NCBI GenBank assembly: GCA_028641055.1
Contig: CM054061.1
Span: 60,532,974-60,596,973 of the forward strand
From: Alopecurus myosuroides
Lineage: Eukaryota; Streptophyta; Magnoliopsida; Poales; Poaceae
DNA: 64,000 nt
Direction: 5' to 3'
Shown here: positions 11,810 to 22,696 of the stretch, one piece after another
Layout: every line of letters starts with the position of its first letter
How positions within the stretch are numbered: position 1 is the first letter of the stretch
Notes under the pieces: model-generated
Databases searched by the model: none
What the model saw: the letters and a program-made list of their open reading frames with translations, nothing else
Told to the model about the DNA's origin: nothing
Program-made: the position numbers and the translations under genes

Positions 11810-14800
11810 ATGGCTCCTAAAAGACAAGGAAAACACCCGGCTTCTGCAAAGGCCTCTCAAACCACTTCTGCCAACTGGGGTCGGTCTTCAACGACAAAGG
11901 CCAAGCTAGATGGGATGGCCGAGCTAGGAATCCTTCCTTCTCAAAAGGAAATACATTGGAGGGCTCCTGGCGATGAGACCCGTCCCACTCCTATCGGGAA
12001 TGAGGTAATTTGCTTTACCGAGCATGTGACCCGGGGATTCCGTCCTCCGGGTCACCCTTTTTTCCGGGAAGTCTTGAGCCACTACGGCCTCCGGGTGTTC
12101 GACATAGGGCCTAACTCTATGCTGAACATCACCCACTTCATAGTTTTGTCCGAGTCGTACTTACGCACTCCGCCAAACCTTGTTCTTTTTACCGAATTAT
12201 TCCAATGCGAACCATGCTATGAGAACGGTAACGGAACGCTTCTTACCTGCGGCGGGGTGTCTATCCAGCGCCGCAAACACTCACTGATGCCACCTCTCAA
12301 CCTGAACTCTGACGCCAAAAACTGGCAATTATCCTTCTTTTATTGCCACGACACTTCTCCGGACGGTGAGAAGAAACTGCCGGGTTACTCGGAGACCCCC
12401 CTCGAGCCGTCCGAGTCTTTTAGTGCTTTCGCTCCTGACTCTGATAGGGAAGCAATTCGGCCCCTTTTGGCCGAACTATCGGCCCTTTCAGCCCATGGCC
12501 TTCTCGGACTTAACTTGGTAAAGACTTGGGTGGAGTTCCGGGTTCAACCCAACTCCATCCGCTCAAAGTCGCTGCACGAATACTCGGGTCACGTCACAGA
12601 TTCCCTTCGCTATTCCACCAAAAACTTCCCTGCCGGTAACACCAACAAGACTATCAAGGGCTTCCTGACGGAGAGACTAGATGTCATAAAAAACACTACC
12701 GGGTTATCCCCGTTCACTCGGGAAAACCCCGCCCCAGCGGTAAGACCTGACTCCTTTTTCTCATTTCATTACTTTCATCCCTTATAGCCTCTAACCACCA
12801 CTTGTGCTTATTTGTTCACAGGATAACGACCCCTTCTGGAAAGTTGAAAATCCTCCTCCTTCTCAAGACCCTGAAGAGGAAAACGAGTCTGCTGACGATG
12901 ATGAGGGTACTCTCCCATACCCTTCACACCTGCCCTTCACCTGTGTTATTTCTCTTATCTGATACCTATCCGGTTTTCAGGGTCGGGGGATGAAGAGGAG
13001 GAAGAAGAAAATGACCCAGAGGCCACCGAGTCTGACCAGGAGCCCCCTGTTGGAAACAAAAGGAAGGCTAGAGGGGTAGTTGAAAAGGTTCCCTTCTCTT
13101 CTATGTCTCGTGCGCCTTACTCCTTTGCTGCTATGCATGAACTTAACGAGCGATTATCACATTCACCCTTCTTGAAGGACCCTCTCCCGACTAAACGTAG
13201 GGTGACCCGGAATTCTCCGGGGGATGATCCCCTTAACCCGGGTATCTCCACTTCACCCACTCATCGGGCCAGTACCCCTCCAGCTCAACCTTCCCAATCT
13301 CCTCAACGTCATCCATCTCCTAATCATCCACTTGCCGGGCAATTTCGCGTGCCGCAGCCAGTGCTCCTGCCGACATCATCCGCCTCCAGCGGCGAGCTTC
13401 CCCCGGACTATGCCGTGAACACCGGGTAACTACCTTTACTTACATTTTCTCGTATTAGTTACTTTTCTTTTTTCCGTATATTCCATTGATCAATGCCTCC
13501 CTTCTTTTCTCCAGCGCCACAGTTACGCTAAGCGACCCGGACATCCCTGAATCAGAAGAGCAGGGAGAAGAGAAGCCGAGTGATGACATGGACGTTGAGG
13601 TTGAGGACGAGGCCGAGGATGGAAGTGGAGAAGATCCTTTTAAGGACCCAGTCCCACCAAAGACTGCATCACCCCAGCCCTCCGAAGAAGTGGACGAAGA
13701 CATCATTGTAGAGACCAAGTCGGGCTCTCCTATCCCGGACGTTCAAACAATCCGGGTTTCGACCCCCAAACCCGGAACAACTCCTTCTCAAGAGGGCCAA
13801 TCCTCCGGCCCTTCTCGACTTCGCCCTGAAGACATGACCTTTGCTCAAATGCTAGATGCCCTTCATACCTTGAAGGGCGACGAAGAAAACATACTAGATG
13901 CCTTAATAACCAAGCACGAGGTAACCCCGACTAATCATCAATTGTCTCCATGCCTAGTCCCCAAGTTCCGAGTAATTTACTAGGTAACTTGCTTGGAACT
14001 TTGCATAATGTTTCTGGCTGATCCCTCTTCATGCTTCTTTACAGGATTATGTTTCACAGTTGGAGAAGAAGCTGGCCAAGTCCACCAAGCGTATTGGAAA
14101 AGAAACGGCCCTTCGTGAAGCTGCTGAGACTGAGGCTCGCAGGTGCCAAAAGATGACGAAAAAGTACAGGAAGAGAGCTCACAGGGCTAAGGAAAAACTT
14201 ACAACTCTTTCTGCTCAAATTGCTGATGTTCACCGTACCGCGACTGGTAAGATTTTTGAATTTCACCTTTTTATGACTCGGATTGCTTTGATTTGAACAC
14301 TTGCGCTTGCTTGCCTACTATCTTTACTCCTTTTGCCTTTCTTAGCAGGCCCACGTGATGCTGCCCCCGAAGAAGATGATGCTGCCAAGCTTAAAACCAT
14401 CAAGAATACTCTTCGCCAACTTTGCGGCGGAATTAGCTGGATACTTGATGAGCTGCGACTGCCGGATGTCAAGCCAGATAATATGAAGAGATTACTGGAA
14501 TTCTGCTCCACGATCCCCGAGTGGATTTGGCATTGGAAACGATCCTCCTGCCGAGTTGGGGTAACCCGGGGGCTCGCACTGGCTAAAGCATACGCCCCCA
14601 AGCTACAACTTGCCAAACTTATGAGTGGATTTCCAGAGTTCAACTTGGATGGGTCCAAGTTTTTGCCAAAGGACTTCAAGGCTATTCAGAAAGAAGTCCG
14701 CCATCCGGCTAGCGTTATTGCTGACAGCTTGGAGATTGATGAGATTCTCCCTGCTTATGATGCTAATGACAAGGTTGTCAAGGCGAACCGCCCCCAGCCG

Positions 14801-14983
14801 TTCGATATGCTTGCCCGTTGGAAGGAGCAGGCGATCAAGATGAAGGAAGAAGCCGCCAAGAAGGCCGAGGCCGATTCTGCTCCTGCAACTTCTGCTGCAC
14901 AACCCGGGACTGCTGCCGACCCGAGTGGCGCCGCAACTACTGGTGGCGACAAGGGCAAGGCCAAGATGGATCCTGCAGCTTGA
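11810..14983 (+). CDS. Antisense spliced gene of Tat element 1 (putative 'gypsy-type transposase' domain protein)
   Basis: Six coding exons with GT-AG introns can be read on the strand opposite to gag-pol: 11810-12739, 12822-12906, 12981-13425, 13515-13920, 14045-14246 and 14349-14983 (TGA). Exon phases close exactly, giving 2703 nt or 900 aa. Exon 1 carries the domain often annotated as putative gypsy-type transposase (PF04195-like): FTEHVTRGFRPPGHPFF, then LSHYGLRVFDIGPNSML. Middle exons are acidic (DDDE, EEEEEEN, VEVEDEAEDGSGE) and Pro/Ser-rich; exon 5 is basic and probably coiled coil (LEKKLAKSTKRIGKE); the last exon has a globular part (LCGGISWILDELRLP) and an Ala-rich tail. It converges with pol (1.06 kb gap). 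Function unknown; despite the domain name no catalytic motif is visible. A nuclear or regulatory role would be a guess. Confidence 0.8.
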
Positions 14984-16042
14984 AGTAATGCCTATCATTT
15001 CACACACGTCAGCCGGCAAAGCATCGTTAAAACAGTCTTTACTATTCGTTTAAGCAGAGCGCCTGTGCTCTTTTGATACTTTATGGTTTTTGTAACACTT
15101 TTATTTAAACTCCCAATGCACTTTGCGCCCCCTTTGGGCTTTTGATGAATGTGTCTTTGCATTTACTTATTCTTGATATCCACTTGCTTTATTCTCGATA
15201 CCTTATACTTTTCCTTATACTTTCCTTAGCAAGACCCGTCCTCCGGGTGTCGTTGGCGTCTAGGGACCAGTTTTAGACCTGAATCCCTAAGCTCCTGAGA
15301 CCCGGATGCGTGGCTTGTTTTAATTTTATCGGCTGGATGATGCTGTTTCTTCCTTAGAGCTCATAAGTCCCCAGTCCGGGTTTCTGCGTCTAGGGCACAT
15401 GATTGTTTTCTTTCAAGGAAACAAATCGCCTGTCGCTGAATGCCCAAGACTTCAGGACAGCTTCTTATGAGGTTTGAAGTTATGCTTGATAATCGTTGAG
15501 TTTCCGGCTATCGGCCTTATACTCTGCATAACTTGTGGTTTAGATGACCCTTTCGACTATCTTGTACTATAAGCCGGCTTTCGCGTGGATACCATGTTGT
15601 TACATCAATACGAAAACGGGGTCAAGCAAGTCCCGTTTGGGTCTCATGACCGACATTTAATCGTAAGCGAACGAATCATGCCACTTCGTTGCGAGTCACA
15701 TCGAGCTTAAGTAAGAATAGCCGAGAAATTTGGACTTCTTTGTCCGGTTATAAGATTGTAGCCGCACTCGTTTTTTCGAGTGACGGCCCCTATAACTCAT
15801 TGGCATCAAGGCCGGGTCTTTTTTGAGTTTACAGCTGTGCTTGTATGAGCAACCAGCCCTCAAGACCTGAATATTCACATTGCATGAATAAAACTTGCTT
15901 CTTTTCTTGATAATCCCTTTTTATTTGATATGAAAAAATTGGGCCAGCAAGCCGCCTCATTAAAAACCCATCCAGTCCCCAAGGGTGCCCTGGATAGGAA
16001 AAGAGTGCGTCTGAAACCTGCTGCCTGTTACATCATTTTCTG
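14984..16042. other. Non-coding gap between convergent antisense gene and pol in Tat element 1
   Basis: About 1.06 kb with no coding sequence found on either strand. It must hold the 3' ends of two convergent transcripts. An AATAAA occurs at 15886-15891 on the plus strand (within GAATAAAACTTG), far downstream of the antisense gene stop. Confidence 0.5.
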
Positions 16043-19000
16043 CTAAGTATAGTATGGACGTAGCTGAGCCACGTTCCATGGTCTATCTCTTTCTTGCATA
16101 GGTGCAGTAGTATGAGCAGTGTCGTTGACTGTGGCCGATTCTTCTCTTGCATCTATCAAGTAATATGACCCATTATGTAGACTCCGGCTTATGATGAAAG
16201 GTCCTTCCCATGGCGGCGATAGCTTGTTTTTCCCTCGTTTGTTTGAACCAAGCGCAGGACCAAGTCTCCCTCCTGGAAGACCCGGCTTTTTACCCGCCGG
16301 CTATGATATCTTCGCAAATCCTGCTGATATATGGCTGACCTTTCTAAGGCTTGCTCCCTTTGTTCTTCTAACATGTCCACGGCGTCTTGCCGGTTCTTCT
16401 CGTTCTCCACTTCGACGTAGGCTGTCACTCTTGGTGAATCATGAATGATGTCGCTTGGTAATACTGCTTCTGCGCCGTAAACCATGAAGAAAGGCGTCAT
16501 CTGGGTGGACCGGTTAGGTGTAGTATTGATACCCCAGACCACGGAAGGGAGTTCTTCAACCCACGCTCCAGCGGCCCTGATACAAGGGACCCTTAGCCGC
16601 GGTTTCAATCCTCGAAGTAGCTCTTGGTTCGCCCTCTCCACTTGCCCGTTGGCTTGCGGATGTGCCACTGATGCCACATCAAGCCTGATTCCATTGTTGC
16701 CACAAAATTTTTCCATCTCTCCAAGGGACATGTTGGTTCCGTTGTCAGTGATTATACTGTGGGGATATCCAAACCGATATATGATTCTTTTCAGGAATTT
16801 GACTGCTGTGGCCGCTTCACAATTGGTAACCGGCATAACCTCCACCCACTTGGTAAACTTATCGACAGCCACTAAAAGATGTGTCTTCTTGCATGGTGAC
16901 ATATGGAAAGGGCCAACCATGTCCATACCCCAAACAGCGAATGGCCAGGTTAGTGGTATTGTCCGTAACTCCATAGCCGGCACATGAGTTTGGCGAGCGT
17001 ACCTTTGACATCCATCGCATCTTGCCACTATCCGCTCCGCGTCTGTTAAGGCCGTGAGCCAGAAGAACCCATGCCGATAGGCCTTAGCCACAAGGGATCT
17101 TGTGGACGCATGATGCCCACAATCACCTTCGTGGATCTCCTTAAGGATTTGTCGGCCTTCTTCCGGTGTCACGCAGCGCAGAAAGACTCCTGTCGCGCTT
17201 CTCTTGTACAGCTCCCCATTGATAATAGTATATCCTTTTGCCCGCCTCAAGATTTGTCTTGCTAATACTTCCTGTTCTGGCAATTCGCCCCGTGATAAAT
17301 AGGCCAGATATGGCTCTGTCCACTCGGGAACAGTACGTATTGTAGCCACAAACTCCTCATCCGGGTCTCGATTTGCTAGTTCTTCCTCAGACTCGGATTT
17401 AACTGACGGTCGCCATAGCTCATCCAGGAAAACATTAGGTGGAACCGGCTCTCTACGCGAGCCGAGTCTGGCGAGTGCATCCGCTGCCTCATTTTTTCTT
17501 CTGTCTACGTGCTCCACTTCATACCCGGAGAAACACCCGGCAACCCTATCAACCTCTCTGCGATACGCTGCCATAGTGGCGTCCCTCCTATCCCAGGTTC
17601 CTGATACCTGCTGCACCACAAGATCCGAATCCCCAAAGCATCGTATCCTTCTGATGTTCATCTCCTTGGCTATCTTCAAGCCGTGCAGTAGGGCCTCATA
17701 CTCGGCCACGTTATTTGAACAATCGAAGTGAATCTGTAGCACGTAACTTAGTTTGTCCCCCTTTGGCGACGTCAGCACCACTCCAGCTCCTGACCCTTCG
17801 TACTGCTTTGATCCATCGAAGTGCATGGTCCATGACTCGGAATTTGGGACTATAGTAGCCATTCCAGTGTGTGTCCAGTCGTTAACAAAATCGACCAAAG
17901 CCTGTGACTTGATTGCTGATCTGGGCTCGTAGCTGATATGATAATCTCCCATCTCTATTGCCCATTTGGCTATTCTTCCCGTTGCATCCGAGTTTCTGAT
18001 GATATCCGACATTGGTATTGAACTAACCACTGTTATGGGATGTTCTTGGAAATATGGCTTCAACTTCCGGCTGGCCATGAAGACCCCAAACACCAACTTT
18101 TGCCAATGTGGATAACGCTGCTTTGCTTCCGATAACACTTCGCTGACATAATAAACCGGCCTTTGGACCGGGTATCCCTTCCCATCCTCCTTGCGTTCTA
18201 CGACAACTACTGCGCTGACGGCCCGGGGACCGGCGGCCACGTATAATAACATAGGTTCTTTAGGACCCGGGGCTGCTAGTACTGGTGCTTCCGACAATTG
18301 CTTTTTTAGCGCTTCAAACGCCTCATCTGCCTCCTGATCCCACACGAACTTATCTGACTTCCGCAAAAGCCGATACAAGGGTATTGCCTTTTCTCCAAGC
18401 CTGGATATGAACCGGCTCAAGGCTGCTACGCAGCCCGTGAGCTTTTGAACATGCTTCAAATTTTCCGGTTTCTTCAAACTTTGGATGGCCTTGATTTTGT
18501 CCGGGTTTGCCTCGATTCCTCTCTCGGAGATTATAAAGCCGAGTAACTTCCCAGCCGGGACTCCAAATACGCACTTCGTTGGGTTAAGCTTCATCTGGTA
18601 CCTTCTCAAGTTTTTAAATGTCTCCTTCAAATCATCAATGAACGTTTCTGCCTTCCGGGTCTTAATAACCACGTCATCCACATACGCGTGCACGTTGCGC
18701 CCAATTTGGTCCTCGAAGCACTTCTGAATACATCGTTGGTAAGTTGCGCCCGCATTTTTCAATCCAAACGTCATGGTTTTGTAGCAGAAGGCCCCAAAAG
18801 GGGTTATGAATGACGTTTTCTCCCAATCCTCCCTTTTGAGTTTAATCTGGTGGTACCCCGAATATGCGTCCAGGAAACACAGCAAGTCGCTTCCGGCTAC
18901 CGCGTCTATGATTTGGTCTATCCTTGGTAGTGCGAACGGATCCTTTGGGCAATGCTTGTTGAGGCTCGTGAAATCGATACACATCCTCCATTCATTTGTC

Positions 19001-20397
19001 TTTTTCATCACAAGAACCGGGTTTGCTAACCAGTCGGGGTGAAATACTTCCATGATAAAGCCTGCGGTTAATAGTCGCGCGATTTCCTCACCTATAGCTC
19101 TTCTCCTTTCCTCATTCATCTTTCTCATACCTTGCTTCACAGGCCTGGCCTTGGGATCCACGTGCAAACTGTGCTCTGCCAACTCAGTGGGAATACCCGG
19201 CATGTCGCTGGGTGTCCAAGCAAACACATCCGCATTTGAACGGATGAATTCCACCAGAGCCTTTTCTTGCGCATCATCTAGATTGGACCCTATAGTGAAC
19301 TGCTTGGTGGGATCTCCCTCCACAAAATCTACTTTCTTGGTATCTTGAGCTGCCTTGAACTTTACTCTTTCGTCTTCAGCATCTGGCCTTCTCAACGCTG
19401 TACCATCATCCGGATCCACCTGCGACCGGTAATACTGAAGCTCTTCCTTCCTGCAGGCTTGTTCGGCCATTACTGAATCTCCCTCATCGCACCCGGCTGC
19501 TATATCCCGGTCTCCATGGATAGTGATGGTCTGCTTGGGGCCCGGAATCTTTAATTGCAGATACACGTAGCACGGCCTAGCCATGAACTTAGCATAAGCC
19601 GGCCTTCCGAACAGAGCGTGGTAGGGGCTGTGCAGCTTGACTACCTCAAACGTGAGCCACTCCACCCGATAGTTATCTACCGATTCTCCAAAGGCTACTT
19701 CCAACGCAATTTTCCCTTCGGGGCGTGCCGAATGACCCGGCACGATTCCATGGAACACCGTCGAACTTTTTTGTAGCTGGGACTCCTTGAGGTTCATGCG
19801 CAAGAAGGTTTCCCAATATAGGATGTTGATACTACTCCCTCCATCCATCAAGACTTTCTTCAGCTCGTAACCATTGACCTGGGGTGCCACCACTAATGCC
19901 AAGGTTCCGGGGTGCTTTATTCCTTCCGGGTGATCCCTTCTGCTCCATGTTACCTCTTGCTCCGCCCATCTCAAGGATCCCGAAGTGGCCGAGGAGGCTG
20001 GATCCACTGTTTGCTTCAACGCCCCTTTGTCCCTGCTGGAAGTCCCTGTAACATGCACATGATATTGTCCTTTCAAATTGAGCGTACGTACCATGCCGAT
20101 GAAGATTTTGATTTGGCCGATTGACACCATGGATCCGGATTCGAAGTGATCCGGCTCCAACTCCCACCCGGAATTGTCCACTATCTGCTCTCCTTCGTCA
20201 TTGGAGTAGATCTCGCCGACGACAAAGTTCTCCATACTCTTCCGAGCTTCTCCCGTGATGTAAACACCTTTGGACGCAGGCCCCACGGTGGGCGCCAACT
20301 GTCGTGGGATAATCACGGCAGATGTTACCGAGGGTAACTGATCTAGGGGCAAGTCGACACAGGTATTTGGGAGAGGGTTTAGCTCGAAGGAAGACAT
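16043..20397 (-). CDS. Tat element 1 polyprotein: leader fused to protease, RT, two RNase H domains and integrase (gag missing)
   Basis: One open frame on the minus strand from an ATG at 20397, inside the 5' LTR, to a stop at 16189. The N-terminus reads through the primer-binding site (RQLAPTVG), then a short leader (FIGMVRTLNLKG). It passes directly to protease (VLMDGGSSINILY, catalytic Asp) without any gag or zinc knuckle. RT shows FLDAYSGYHQI and YVDDVVI; the first RNase H has lost the catalytic TDAS-type motif; a second RNase H follows with MHFDGSK, NVAEYEALLHGL and GDSDLVVQQ; integrase has GDCGHHAS, CDGCQRYA, WGMDMVGPF, TDNGTN and HPQANGQVERAN. Near 16225 a one-base change in an A-run shifts the frame; the alternative frame carries the expected C-terminal end (KLSPPWEGPF to LRPYYT) with a stop at 16043-16045. 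Otherwise free of lesions. Confidence 0.88.
20280..20297 (-). other. Primer-binding site of Tat element 1
   Basis: TGGCGCCCACCGTGGGGC starts two bases after the LTR end. Tat element 2 has the same 18 bases at 35620-35637. The TGG start pairs with a tRNA CCA end; the tRNA identity was not determined. It is translated in frame as part of QLAPTVG. Confidence 0.85.
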
Positions 20398-20754
20398 GGC
20401 GAAAAGCAATCTAAGAGCCGGAAAACAACTCGCCGGATCTCGATATGATTATACTGGATACTCGATAATAGGTGTTACAGTTATGACTTGAATCTCTGGC
20501 AAACTAAACCTAGGGGCCGGTTTATAAAGCACCCGTACACCCCTAACTTGCCCTTCAAGGCACATCTTTGAGTCCTACTCGAACTCCACATATAAAGCCT
20601 ATCTTTCCTTATCGCAACCCACAAGCCGGGTTGCGCATCTCACAAGCCTTTGGGCCTTCTAATAATCTCTTTACCCCTATCCGGGTATTGATCAGCTCAC
20701 CTCGGGCCGGATTATACCTTGAAGTGGGCCTACCGGGTTACTATCCCCCCATCA
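20300..20754 (-). repeat. 5' LTR of Tat element 1 (455 bp)
   Basis: Same ends as the 3' LTR. A TATA-like CTTTATAAA lies at 20521-20529 on the minus strand. The ATG of the polyprotein (20397) lies within it, 97 bp before its end. Confidence 0.95.
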
Positions 20755-22280
20755 AGAATTCTTCTTGTTTCCTGATCCTTGATCAAAAAGAAAAAGGGGT
20801 GAAACTCAAGAAAAACATTATTATCAAGAGTGAGTTTATGAATAGACAAAAGATTTTTGGAAGCACTTGGAACATGAAGAATATTGTTGAGATGTAAAGA
20901 TGCATGTGGGGTGTGCAAAGTTGAGTAACCAATGTGACTTATAGGCATACCATTTCCATTAGCCGTGTGGACGCGCTCACGACCATTGTACTTCTCATGA
21001 GTGGAGAGCTTGCTCAACTCCCCCGTGATATGGTCAGTGGCTCCGGTATCGGAATACCAATTGGTATCCACTCCGTATGATGCAATATTGGCTTTCTTCT
21101 CTTGATGTTCCTCTTCACTGTCCGAGTCGTTGTTGCCACGGTAACGCCACCAGCACTCGTTGGCAGGATGCCCATGGATTTTACAAATTTGACATGTTAT
21201 GTCAACATAGGGAGTAGGCTCACGACGGATAAAACGGCGACGGCGATTCTGCCCGTCACCATCACGCCGATAAGTGTCACGGCGCCCACCATCTTCTCTG
21301 TACTGGCCATCACGAGAGCCGTCACATGGACGATCGCGACGGTAAGTGTCACGGGAACCATCGTCACGGCGACGGTATCCGTCTTCACGAGCATCTCCAC
21401 CGCGATCGTCACGGCGACGGTATCCGTCTTCACGAGCATCTCCACCGCGCCAGGGGGCCTGGTCACCGCGGTCACCGCGGTCACTGCCGCGGTCACCAGA
21501 GCGCGTGTCGCCACGGTCACCGCGTGTGTCACTGCGATCACCAGAGCGCGTGTCGCGTCCGCGGTCACCACCGCGGGAGTAGTCACCACCGCGGCGCCTT
21601 GCGATGTTTGCCGAAGAAGTGAAGGAACCAGCACCCTGGCCGGCATCCTCCAGCATCTGCTGCCGCATGTCATGCGCACAGATCTGCGCGAAGAGGTCAT
21701 CAAGCGTGGTCCCTGGGTTGGCGTTGACGGAGGAGACGACGGAGTTGTATGAAGCATCGAGACCGTTGAGGATGTAACCGACGAGCTCGTCGTCATCCAC
21801 GGTCTTGCCAGCCGCGGCGAGCTCGGAGCAGAACCCGCGCATCTTCGCAAAGTACTGGGCGGCCGTCATATCTTGCTTCTTGGTTCCATTGAGAGCACCA
21901 CGGAGGTGATTGATCTTGGCTCTGGATTGGGAGGAGAACATGCCAGTGATGACCCCCCGAACCGATGCAGTTGTTTCAAGCCCGACGACGTGAGCAAGCA
22001 CTTCGGGCGACAGCGAGTTGAGGAGATATGACACGACCAGCTGATCGCGCTTGAGCCATGCCGTGTAGGCAGGGTTTTGCACCACAGTTTTCTTCTCGGC
22101 AACCTCAACTTCAAGGGTCTTCTCAGGTACAGGGCTGGAGGCATCAAGGAGATCCATCACCTGCGCACCTCGGAGAGCAGGAAACACCAACGTTTTCCAG
22201 AATAGAAAGTTGGATCGAGTGAGCTTCTGAGAAGGAGGGGTACCGAGATCTGTCGCCAGGGAGGATGATGAAGACGCCAT
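20755..22280 (-). CDS. Copia 2 Gag and protease (5' portion of polyprotein, cut by Tat element 1)
   Basis: ATG at 22280; about 508 codons to the Tat insertion point. The first part (residues 1-220) is a capsid-like Gag (LTRSNFLFWKTLVFPALRG; YILNGLDASYNSVV). Residues about 225-355 are extremely rich in Arg, Gly and Asp, with repeated RGD/DTRSGDR units and a perfect 45-bp repeat coding GGDAREDGYRRRDD twice (21362-21450). A CCHC knuckle follows (CQICKIHGHPANEC), then protease with WYSDTGATDHIT (catalytic DTG). No stop or frameshift is seen. The frame continues into integrase at 10230 once the Tat element is removed. The RG-rich block probably binds nucleic acid. Confidence 0.9.
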
Positions 22281-22540
22281 CGCAGCAGGAGATCAGGTTT
22301 TTCAACTGGGTTTTGTCGTGGGTTTTTGTTTTTGGGATTTCTGGTTTTGCAGATCGAACTGATCAGGGGTTTTGGTTTTGGTTTTCGGATGTATCTCGAT
22401 TGAGACAGGGATTTTGGCTTTGGTTTGTGGTTGTAGATCGATTGATCAAGGGATTTGTGGGTTTGGTTTTCGGGTGTAGATCAAACTCATCTAGGTTTTT
22501 GGGTTTTGGGGCTTGTGGCGGCTAGGTTATGGGAAGAGCA
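22281..22540 (-). other. 5' leader of copia 2
   Basis: About 260 bp between PBS and gag start. The plus strand is strongly T/G-rich (repeated TTTTGG, GGTTTTTG), so the leader RNA is rich in A and C. No gene is proposed here. Confidence 0.5.
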
Positions 22541-22552
22541 GCTCTGATACCA
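22541..22552 (-). other. Primer-binding site of copia 2 (tRNA-iMet type)
   Basis: TGGTATCAGAGC on the minus strand immediately follows the LTR end. This is the standard initiator-Met tRNA PBS of many plant copia and chromovirus elements. Confidence 0.9.
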
Positions 22553-22696
22553 TGTCAAACAGACTAGAACCGATGCCTGTTAGGGCTCTCGGGTTGCGTG
22601 TTATATAGTACCGGGACAGCCCCCGAAGGCGTATACAGAGACCCTATACGGTTGGTGTACTACACCATACCGTATAGGTATATTACATGTCCAATA
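22553..22696 (-). repeat. 5' LTR of copia 2 (144 bp)
   Basis: Appears identical to the 3' LTR at 6785-6928; begins TATTGGACATG on the element strand and ends GTTTGACA. TATA-like CTATATAA at 22601-22608 (minus). Confidence 0.95.

Larger units (their letters stand above)
10231..20754 (-). mobile_element. Tat-lineage Ty3/gypsy element 1, complete, TSD AGAAT, gag-less
   Basis: A 10.5 kb element on the minus strand, bounded by 455-bp LTRs (10231-10685 and 20300-20754) that look identical base for base. AGAAT flanks it at 10226-10230 and 20755-20759. On the element strand: 5' LTR, PBS TGGCGCCCACCGTGGGGC, a fused leader-protease-RT-RNase H-integrase frame (20397 down to 16189), a non-coding gap, then a spliced gene on the opposite strand (11810-14983), polypurine tract and 3' LTR. 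The gag domain is absent. The dual RNase H and the antisense gene are hallmarks of the Tat lineage of plant gypsy elements (RIRE2/Grande relatives). It sits between protease and integrase of copia 2. Confidence 0.95.
6785..22696 (-). mobile_element. Copia element 2, complete, with 5-bp TSD TCCGA, carrying a nested Tat element
   Basis: A full Ty1/copia element on the minus strand. The two 144-bp LTRs (6785-6928, 22553-22696) look identical. TCCGA flanks it at 6780-6784 and 22697-22701. Order on the minus strand: 5' LTR, tRNA-iMet-type PBS, leader, gag-protease (22280 downward), then a 10.5 kb Tat element inserted at AGAAT (10226-10230 and 20755-20759), then integrase, RT-RNase H, polypurine tract and 3' LTR. 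Removing the Tat element reconnects protease and integrase in frame. It lies inside exon 2 of the F-box gene. Coding is damaged (one stop, one frameshift), so despite its youth it was probably a defective copy moved by relatives. Confidence 0.95.

Noticed and set aside
21102..21752. Open frames on the plus strand rich in Thr, Val and Arg
   Set aside because: Shadow of the Arg-Gly-Asp repeat region of copia Gag on the minus strand.
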